This document shows positions 26,305-32,618 of a stretch of 32,618 nucleotides of DNA, in pieces (the stretch's first letter is position 1; every line of letters starts with the position of its first letter). The stretch is taken from the NCBI GenBank assembly GCA_013214355.1, contig JABSSL010000063.1, positions 1 to 32,618 of the forward strand. Direction: 5' to 3'. Both the position numbers and the translations under genes were made by a program. Below the pieces are notes generated by a model, which ran no database searches, was not told the origin of the DNA, and worked only from the letters and a program-made list of their open reading frames with translations. This stretch comes from Saprospiraceae bacterium (GTDB lineage Bacteria; Bacteroidota; Bacteroidia; Chitinophagales; Saprospiraceae).

Positions 26305-27861
26305 ATGAAGAAATGGATCATTAGAATTGCCTTCGCACTGCTGTCACTCATCATTGGCATTGGTACTTGGGGATTCTACAACTTAAGAGATCGACACTCA
26401 GGCTATTCCCTGGAATTAAGTATCCCGAGTCAGGCGGATCCCGTCAATCTACAAATAGGCTTTGGGAAACAGGTCATTACCCCTAAAATCACCGATACCT
26501 GGAATGATGCTAATGGTGATGCGCGATACAACCCCAAAGATGGCGATACCTTCAACGACACGAATGGAAATGGTGAGTTTGATGCCGTATGGATCGCAGG
26601 CTTCAGCAATGGTAAACCAGCGCAGGGCGTACACGATGATGTTTGGGCTCGAACTATGGTGATTGATGATGGCCAAACACGGATAGCCATGGTCGTATTG
26701 GATGCCGTTGGCTTTATGCACGATGACATTGTCGATATCCGGAAAGAACTACCTGCAGCGTGGGAGGTCGATTATACCCTCATAGCTAGTACGCACACCC
26801 ATGAAAGCAATGATTTGATCGGAATCTGGGGTCCAGATGCCTTTCATAGTGGCGTCGATGACGAACATATGGAGTACTTAAAGGCTCAGGTGATACAGTC
26901 CATCGGTGATGCTGTGCAAGGTATTCGTCCCGCCCATTTAATCTTTGCAGAAGACCTAAGCGGCCGAGACTCCCTTTTGATAAAGGATACCCGGAAGCCA
27001 ATTGTGAAAGCAACCGGTATTCATGTCATGCGGGCAATAGACGCCGAAAATGGTCAAACGCTAGGCACTTTAGTAAACTGGGCGAACCATCCCGAAACCC
27101 TTTGGGACAAAAACCTCCTGATTAGCTCTGATTTCCCGCACTATCTCCGCGAAAGCTTAGAATCTGGGATTGTAGCGGATGGAGATTCCATTCATCCTGG
27201 TTATGGTGGGATAGCCGTATTTTTCAATGGAGCGGTGGGAGGACTTATGACACCACACCCTTCCTTGCCCTTCAACGATCCAGTCCGAGATACCTTGCTA
27301 AAGGATCCTTCCTTTGAGAAAACCCGAACGCTGGGAGAACAGATAGCCTTGCTGTCAATGAATGCCTTGGAAGACGGAGATACGGTTAAAGCCATTCCGC
27401 CCATCGCCTTGGAGGCTCAAACGCTAATACTCCCGCTAGCAAATCCCATTTACAGGCTTGCTTCTGGCCTTGGTCTGATCAAGCGAGGTTCGCCTGGTTT
27501 TTTCAAAACTCGTACGGAGGTAGCCGCTATGCAAATAGGACCGGCTAGCATACTGAGTATCCCGGGGGAGATCTATCCGGAAATTCTCTACGGTGGCATA
27601 GAGAGTCCACCAGGACAAGACTTCGACATTGCGCCTTTGGAAGTTCCGCCCCTGGAAGAGAAAATGAAGGGACCTTACAAATTCTATTTTGGCTTGTCCA
27701 ATGATGAGATTGGATATATTATACCCAAGAGCGAATGGGATGCCAAAGAACCTTGGCTGTATCTAGATGAGAATGATACGTATGGCGAGGAAAATTCACT
27801 TGGCCCGGAGACATCCCCCATTTTATACGAAGCTCTTTCCAAACTGCTAGAGAAGTTTTAG
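26305..27861 (+). CDS. Membrane-anchored ceramidase-fold hydrolase with Ca-binding-like insert (second paralogue)
   Basis: A 518-residue member of the same neutral/alkaline ceramidase domain family as the protein two genes upstream. An N-terminal span (about 4-24) probably anchors it with the domain outside the cytoplasm. The four metal ligands are H164 and H166 in STHTHES, H262 in NWANHPE, E422 in IPGE and Y471 in NDEIGY. The ceramidase GDxSPN motif is replaced by NGAVGGLMT (308-316), matching the change in the first paralogue. Two Asp/Asn-rich loops, 68-79 (DANGDARYNPKD) and 85-93 (DTNGNGEFD), look like EF-hand-type calcium sites and are absent from the first paralogue. It ends the operon; a 29-bp inverted repeat starts 2 bases after the stop codon. 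Confidence 0.84.
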   Translation: MKKWIIRIAFALLSLIIGIGTWGFYNLRDRHSGYSLELSIPSQADPVNLQIGFGKQVITPKITDTWNDANGDARYNPKDGDTFNDTNGNGEFDAVWIAGFSNGKPAQGVHDDVWARTMVIDDGQTRIAMVVLDAVGFMHDDIVDIRKELPAAWEVDYTLIASTHTHESNDLIGIWGPDAFHSGVDDEHMEYLKAQVIQSIGDAVQGIRPAHLIFAEDLSGRDSLLIKDTRKPIVKATGIHVMRAIDAENGQTLGTLVNWANHPETLWDKNLLISSDFPHYLRESLESGIVADGDSIHPGYGGIAVFFNGAVGGLMTPHPSLPFNDPVRDTLLKDPSFEKTRTLGEQIALLSMNALEDGDTVKAIPPIALEAQTLILPLANPIYRLASGLGLIKRGSPGFFKTRTEVAAMQIGPASILSIPGEIYPEILYGGIESPPGQDFDIAPLEVPPLEEKMKGPYKFYFGLSNDEIGYIIPKSEWDAKEPWLYLDENDTYGEENSLGPETSPILYEALSKLLEKF

Positions 27862-27862
27862 G

Positions 27863-27923
27863 TTTTCGGCAAAAAAAGACTGCCGAAGTTTTAGAAACTT
27901 CGGCAGTCTTTTTTTGCCGAAAA
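27863..27923. terminator. Perfect 29-bp inverted repeat acting as a bidirectional terminator
   Basis: Arms at 27863-27891 and 27895-27923 are exact reverse complements with a 3-base centre (TAG). The stem contains A7/T7 tracts, so it gives a hairpin followed by U-rich RNA in either direction. It fills nearly all of the 67 bases between the convergent operon end (27861) and the SusD stop (27929). Confidence 0.88.
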
Positions 27924-27928
27924 GCAGC

Positions 27929-29593
27929 TTACCAAGGCTTGCCTGTCCCCTGCAATAACCACATCTTAGACCAGGCGCTATTGTTCGCATCTGGTGCCGT
28001 GTAGGAAGTGGATTCCAAACGATCAATAGCGGTTTGAGCATTGGCTGGATTGAAGTCAATCTCGTCCAGGGAATAATAAAACCGGACTGGAAGAACTGGA
28101 CGCTTGGCAATCGCACCTGCCTGAAGAGCAGGGAATCCAGTTCGGCGATAATCAAACCAAGCTTCAGCAGCAGCAGTCCAGCTGGCAATCCACTTTTGCT
28201 CAATGATCTGCTCCAAAGTACCATTAAAAACAGCACCTTCGCCTGCTATGTAAGATTTGAACTCGTTGTCAACTCCCCAAGTGGCAAAACTTGCCGCCAC
28301 ACCTTGCTCGTAGAAGTAGGCAGCACTTTCTCCTACACTCCATCCTTTCAGTGCCGCTTCCGCCAAAATCAAATGTACTTCCGCTGCCGAAAGTAGGCGA
28401 GCCTTCAACAATGGCCCGCTAGCAGCGGCGTAGCGATCGTTCAGGTGAGAGGCATGAGGGTTATCTGGAGCCTGCTCCAGGTTAGGGTTGAGGTTGTAGG
28501 CCTGTGGCACGATAGACCAAGATGGGGGTAAGCCTACATAGTCATCATCAAGATCCAAAGGGAGTCCGTGAGTATTGGTGTATTGCTCAGCAATATCTGG
28601 AGCCACCTTGCGAACGCCATTGACAATCTGGTCACTTCCGTCCGGCATTTCTGGATCTACTTCCAAAGGGATATCGATCCGTTCTGCCCAAATTCTCAGA
28701 CGAGGATCCCCCAGCGCTTGCAATTTATCTACCAGGGTGGCGCACATTTTTAGCCTGCGGAAGTTGCTTCCTCCTGTCCCATCAAATACCGTATTATTTG
28801 GCCAAGAGTCCACATCGCTATTGCCAATATAAGCTACGGCGGCATCATCTCCCGGATCAGTGATCAAAGGGTAAGTATCAGGGTCTCCTGCTATTTTCTC
28901 AATCCCTGCCTGAGCGATACTTGGTTCTTTTTCGCTCAAACGCATGTAGTACCGAAGAGCCAGTGAGTTGGCAAATTTGCGCCATTTCTGCACATCACCT
29001 CCGTACAGTACATCCTGTGATGGATTGATGTCTTTGTAAGTATCAGGAGCCTGAGAAAGTAATTCATTGGCTCTTTCCAAGTCCGCTAATATGCCGGCAT
29101 AAATATCAGCCTGGGCATCAAAACTTGGCTTGATATTACTGGCCCCTCCTTGTTCTCCTTTTAGAGCAGAGGTATAGGGCGCATCTCCCCATAGATCCGT
29201 TATTAATCCAAATACATAGGACTTAAATATCAAGGCCATACCTTCATGAAAAGCTAAACCCATTTCTACTGCTTTAATCCGGAGCTCATCATCGTTGCGT
29301 AAGATTCCATAGTAGGCACTCCAGCTCTGATCTGACCAATCATAGGCATTGTGGGAACTACTCCAACCATCTTTCTGCGTATGCTGCATCACCCCGGCTA
29401 AATCCCCATAACCTAGCCCTACGACCCGCTGAGCCGTGGTCGTAATGACGGTACTCATCAGTAGGTTGGGATGTGCATTAATAGGGTCTACCCCATTTGG
29501 ACTGACGTTTAACTCCTCTAAGTCATGGCAAGCTGTGCTGAATAGCAAGAGTAGAATTAAACTTAAAAACGATTTCTTATATATAGTGAACAT
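27929..29593 (-). CDS. SusD/RagB-family surface lipoprotein (SusD_2 type)
   Basis: The 554-residue product caps the outer-membrane SusC channel and binds the nutrient at the cell surface. It has a lipoprotein signal with Cys22 in LLFSTAC, then the family start DLEELNVSPNGVDPINAHPNLLMSTV. Helical TPR-like repeats continue to a C-terminal region with ARLLSAAEVHLILAEAALKGW and DYRRTGFPAL, the usual SusD hallmarks. The N-terminal pattern NVSPNGVDP and TAQRVVGLGYGDLAGVMQH places it in the SusD-like-2 branch, which is found with a wide range of substrates including oligopeptides. It lies 45 bases downstream of the SusC gene on the minus strand, convergent with the sialidase operon; whether both belong to one utilization locus is uncertain. 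Confidence 0.93.
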   Translation of the reverse strand: MFTIYKKSFLSLILLLLFSTACHDLEELNVSPNGVDPINAHPNLLMSTVITTTAQRVVGLGYGDLAGVMQHTQKDGWSSSHNAYDWSDQSWSAYYGILRNDDELRIKAVEMGLAFHEGMALIFKSYVFGLITDLWGDAPYTSALKGEQGGASNIKPSFDAQADIYAGILADLERANELLSQAPDTYKDINPSQDVLYGGDVQKWRKFANSLALRYYMRLSEKEPSIAQAGIEKIAGDPDTYPLITDPGDDAAVAYIGNSDVDSWPNNTVFDGTGGSNFRRLKMCATLVDKLQALGDPRLRIWAERIDIPLEVDPEMPDGSDQIVNGVRKVAPDIAEQYTNTHGLPLDLDDDYVGLPPSWSIVPQAYNLNPNLEQAPDNPHASHLNDRYAAASGPLLKARLLSAAEVHLILAEAALKGWSVGESAAYFYEQGVAASFATWGVDNEFKSYIAGEGAVFNGTLEQIIEQKWIASWTAAAEAWFDYRRTGFPALQAGAIAKRPVLPVRFYYSLDEIDFNPANAQTAIDRLESTSYTAPDANNSAWSKMWLLQGTGKPW

Positions 29594-29638
29594 GTTTATT
29601 TAGTTTAAATGGCTTGTGGAATATAAAAGCTAGTTACA

Positions 29639-32618
29639 CTAAAAAGTAAAGTTGAGTCGGAAGCCAATCGGCAATACCCATGGCTCTACATTGTAACGCT
29701 CGATCCCTTGCTTAAACTGTGTTCCTCTGTTTCCCGAAGAAGCTTCTGCCTGGAAAGCACGCTCAGGATCAATGGCAATTTTAGCCTTGGTCCAAAGGAC
29801 GATATTTCGGGTATACAGGGACAGACTTAGATCTCGGATATTACCGAGTTTTTGCAAAATATTATTGGGCATCTGATAGGATAAGGATAATTCTCTTAGC
29901 TTGATGAAATCGGCATCAAAGAGGGAGGGACTAGCAAACTGCCAAGGATAAGAAACGATATAGGGCAAGTAAGGAATGGGGTTGTTCTCTCCTAAATTCT
30001 CTATAAACGTCCCATCGGGAAGCTGTACCACCCCAGGAATGAAATAGCCATCATTTACCACTACCCCACTAAAGTCTTCGGGGAATCCACCATATTCAGC
30101 AGTAGGTCCTCCCACAATGTGGAAGCCATCTCGAATGAAACGATCTTCATTCGCTACTAGCCAATCCCGCAACTCTTGTCCGGTTCGACCTTCTGGATTA
30201 ATCAAATTATCCAGCCAATACTGGGTACTGGCATCTTCGGCCATGTAGCGGAAAGTTTGGGAGATAAACTGTCCACCCTTTCTCCAATCTACGGTAAAGC
30301 TTAAGCTCCAATTTTTGTAGGAAAGCTGGTTCTGAAATCCAAGAATAAAATCAGGATTGTAGTTGCCTACTTTGTTTCGCGTATTTTCGGCACCAATATC
30401 CTGCCATTCAAAATCTGCTCCACCCAAAATCGGGTAGCCGAAATAGGGAGAATTTGGATCTTCCACTTTTAGCACTTGCGCATCGTAGATATCTCCGATG
30501 TCATCCCCTACGTAAGTCCACGCCCCACCTTTGGCATCACTCCAGAAGCGAAGGATATCAATACCATCAGATAAAGCATCTAGACGAGTTCGGTTCCAAG
30601 TAAAGTTGGTGTTAAGGTCCCAACGGAGTGCATTGGTCTGAATCGGTGTAAAACCTAGTCCTAGTTCCCAACCTCTACTACTGATCAAACCCGCGTTGAT
30701 ATTGATTCGATCAAAACCAGATGAGGCAGCAATTGGAATGTTACGGATGATTTGATTGCGATTCTCTACTTCATAGTACGTTCCTTCAAAACGCAAGCGG
30801 TTTTGGAAGAAACTGAGGTCAATACCCCCTTCCCAAGAAGTAGCTTCTTCTGGACGTAGATTCGGCGTTAGGATCGTACCAGATTTACTTAGGCGCGTTG
30901 ATTCGCCCCATTGGCCAATGTCTCCGTAGGTGGGATACAATTGGTAAGGATCCGCATCATTACCTACTTTTGCCCACCCCCCTCTTAGTTTTACCAAACC
31001 GACTTGGCGGCCGAAATCAAACATTTCATTGGCAAGTACACTAAGGGAAACAGAAGGATAGAAGTACGATTGATTTTCCTTAGGCAAGGTACTTGACCAG
31101 TCGTTCCGAGCGGTCAAATCCAAATAGATCATATCCTTGAAACCGATGTTCGCCATTCCATAAACGCTGTAAATGGCTTTCTCCGTGCGGGCACTATTGA
31201 AATCCAGGGCTCCTGCTTTAATATTCGAGACCGAGTAGACATTAGGCACGATCAAGCCTACCGAAGATTTGGACACGTTGCTGATGAAGGAACTCTGACT
31301 GTAGAGTACATTTCCACCACCGGATAGAGAAAGGGTAAAATTCTTCACTTTGGGAGTGAAGGTGGCCAAAACATCAATGTTTTGCTCCGAATTGTTCAGA
31401 TCTACGAGTCCATAAGCTCCATTGTTGGTCTCGCGGGTGTAGCTGGGCGCTATTTTGGTTTCTCGCTTTTCATTGAAGCGATCCAGTGAATAGCGGCCCA
31501 TGAAGCTGAAAGTGGGCGTGATTTGCCAATTGGCTCGGATGTTACCAAAGATTCGATCGCGATTAAAGCTATTGTTCACCTCATTAGCGAGAAAATAAGG
31601 ATTATTGTAGACACCATTGGCGGGTGTACGTTGCTGAAGGCCTTCCTGACCAGGCTCCCAATAATCCTGTAGATCTAGGATATTGGTGCTGGCAGGAACT
31701 TTATAGGCCCACTCCAAAGGATTCGTGCCTCGGTTGCTGGCAGGACGGTTATTGGAGCCAGTACTGTTGATATTTACATTGGCGCTGATCGTCAGTTTAT
31801 CGGTAGCATTCAAATTGGTACCTAGGGTTAGGTTATTCCGGAATAAATCTGAATTAGGGACAATCCCACGGTGACTCATATTGGTATAAGCCAGGCGGTA
31901 ATTCATTCGGTCTGTGTTGTTGGTAATGGCAACAGTATTGGTGGAAGTAATTCCCGTTTGCACGAAATTCCTCACATTATCTGGATAAGATCGCAATTCG
32001 GTTGGAACCTGTACGCCATTCACATCCCTTGGGCTATTCCATTGTACAGCAAAATAACCTCTGTCCAACTCTATTCCTGCTCCTGCTGCCTCCGCTTCGT
32101 TCACCGTCAATACGGTGCCTGGAGGCAAATCGTCCGGTGTAAAGGAAAAGAAACCCGGCGCAAATTGATATTGTCTTTGGAAAAATTTGAAAGGTTGATC
32201 AAAGACCGTATTAGAACTTACGGAGACTCTTACCCCATCACTCTTCTTCCCCGACTTGGTAGTAATCAATACCACTCCATTCCCCGCACGAGAACCATAA
32301 AGTGCGGCAGCACTTGGGCCCTTTAGAATCGAGACATTCTCAATGTCATCCGGGTTGATATCGGAGATGGCATTTCCATAGTCTACCGGATTTCGGCTAC
32401 CGAATTCGGTAATATTATTCAGGGTACTGATCAAAGGCACCCCATCTACCACAAATAAAGGTTGATTATCACTACTTAATGAAGTGGCACCACGGATTAC
32501 CATACTTACGGAAGATCCAGTACCGCCCGTAGAGTTAATCGTTACGCCAGCCACTTTACCTGCTAAACCATTCAGGACATTTTCTTGGGTAACTCTTCTA
32601 AGTTCGTCCCCCTCCAGG
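29639..32618 (-). CDS. SusC/RagA-family TonB-dependent outer-membrane transporter (5' end outside the window)
   Basis: The open frame runs off the right edge of the window, so the N-terminal signal peptide, carboxypeptidase-like domain and TonB box are missing. The first visible residues LEGDELRRVTQENVLNGLAGKVAGV belong to the plug domain, followed by RGATSLSSDNQPLFVVDGVPL, the SusC plug signature, and DIENVSILKGPSAAALYGSRAGNGVVLITTK. The remaining 850 or so residues form the 22-stranded barrel, ending WVLPIGFRLNFTF with a terminal aromatic residue as expected for barrel insertion. An internal GTG at 32552-32554 could be read as a start but is mid-domain and is not one. The partner SusD follows after 45 bases. 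The importer takes up oligomers through energy from TonB; its substrate is unknown. Confidence 0.95.
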   Translation of the reverse strand, partial: LEGDELRRVTQENVLNGLAGKVAGVTINSTGGTGSSVSMVIRGATSLSSDNQPLFVVDGVPLISTLNNITEFGSRNPVDYGNAISDINPDDIENVSILKGPSAAALYGSRAGNGVVLITTKSGKKSDGVRVSVSSNTVFDQPFKFFQRQYQFAPGFFSFTPDDLPPGTVLTVNEAEAAGAGIELDRGYFAVQWNSPRDVNGVQVPTELRSYPDNVRNFVQTGITSTNTVAITNNTDRMNYRLAYTNMSHRGIVPNSDLFRNNLTLGTNLNATDKLTISANVNINSTGSNNRPASNRGTNPLEWAYKVPASTNILDLQDYWEPGQEGLQQRTPANGVYNNPYFLANEVNNSFNRDRIFGNIRANWQITPTFSFMGRYSLDRFNEKRETKIAPSYTRETNNGAYGLVDLNNSEQNIDVLATFTPKVKNFTLSLSGGGNVLYSQSSFISNVSKSSVGLIVPNVYSVSNIKAGALDFNSARTEKAIYSVYGMANIGFKDMIYLDLTARNDWSSTLPKENQSYFYPSVSLSVLANEMFDFGRQVGLVKLRGGWAKVGNDADPYQLYPTYGDIGQWGESTRLSKSGTILTPNLRPEEATSWEGGIDLSFFQNRLRFEGTYYEVENRNQIIRNIPIAASSGFDRININAGLISSRGWELGLGFTPIQTNALRWDLNTNFTWNRTRLDALSDGIDILRFWSDAKGGAWTYVGDDIGDIYDAQVLKVEDPNSPYFGYPILGGADFEWQDIGAENTRNKVGNYNPDFILGFQNQLSYKNWSLSFTVDWRKGGQFISQTFRYMAEDASTQYWLDNLINPEGRTGQELRDWLVANEDRFIRDGFHIVGGPTAEYGGFPEDFSGVVVNDGYFIPGVVQLPDGTFIENLGENNPIPYLPYIVSYPWQFASPSLFDADFIKLRELSLSYQMPNNILQKLGNIRDLSLSLYTRNIVLWTKAKIAIDPERAFQAEASSGNRGTQFKQGIERYNVEPWVLPIGFRLNFTF

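Noticed and set aside
28034-28753. Plus-strand frames over the SusD gene
   Set aside because: They are opposite-strand shadows of a clear SusD coding sequence.
31871-32326. 151-codon plus-strand frame over the SusC gene
   Set aside because: It overlaps the plug and barrel of a certain SusC gene and has a composition of a reverse-strand reading.
32552-32554. GTG as a start codon for the SusC gene
   Set aside because: Upstream codons continue in frame to the window edge and encode plug-domain sequence, so the gene begins outside the window.
1-32618. CRISPR arrays, tRNA/rRNA genes, transposases or prophage genes
   Set aside because: No regularly spaced repeats, cloverleaf-like sequences, rRNA motifs or transposase/integrase domains were recognised by reading; a tool search was not possible.

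Overview
The window looks like chromosome from a Bacteroidota bacterium, probably a marine or aquatic Saprospiria/Lewinella-type organism (genus is a guess). Supporting signs are a SusC/SusD outer-membrane pair, TAnnTTTG-type promoter elements, almost no Shine-Dalgarno sequences, many secreted beta-propeller and surface lipoprotein genes, and a base composition near 45% GC. No rRNA, tRNA, CRISPR array, insertion sequence or phage gene was recognised.

Layout. (1) 51-5992: priA and a GH3 beta-glucosidase on the minus strand, divergent from a BASS-family sodium/organic-anion symporter. (2) 6250-10463: a small secreted protein of unknown function and a 1060-residue secreted VPS10/BNR beta-propeller protein, each followed by a hairpin terminator. 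(3) 10586-15109: a TetR regulator behind a promoter carrying repeated operator-like boxes, a membrane-anchored SMP-30/Yellow-type propeller, a DUF697-like protein with a C-terminal SHOCT-like tail, a small outer-membrane beta-barrel (minus strand) and a membrane-anchored alpha/beta hydrolase. (4) 15265-18936: fadN and fadA, which together supply the hydratase, dehydrogenase and thiolase steps of fatty-acid beta-oxidation, closed by a terminator.

(5) 19258-27861 is the most interesting block. It holds a DapA/N-acetylneuraminate-lyase-family aldolase, an AraC regulator, then a tight run of a secreted sialidase-like (BNR) hydrolase, a 426-residue polytopic membrane protein of unknown family, a ceramidase-fold secreted hydrolase, a ChbG/YdjC-type carbohydrate deacetylase made as a lipoprotein, and a second ceramidase-fold membrane-anchored protein. 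The sialidase and membrane genes share an ATGA overlap and later gaps are 7 to 66 bases, so this reads as one operon. It looks like an export-targeted pathway that takes apart an N-acylated, acidic glycoconjugate: exo-glycosidase, deacetylase, amidase-like enzymes, a membrane protein and a cytoplasmic aldolase. The substrate (sialoglycan, glycosphingolipid or other) cannot be read from sequence.

(6) A perfect 29-bp inverted repeat separates this operon from a convergent SusD/SusC pair (27929 to the right edge), the outer-membrane importer of a neighbouring or linked utilization locus. The SusC gene runs off the window at its 5' end.
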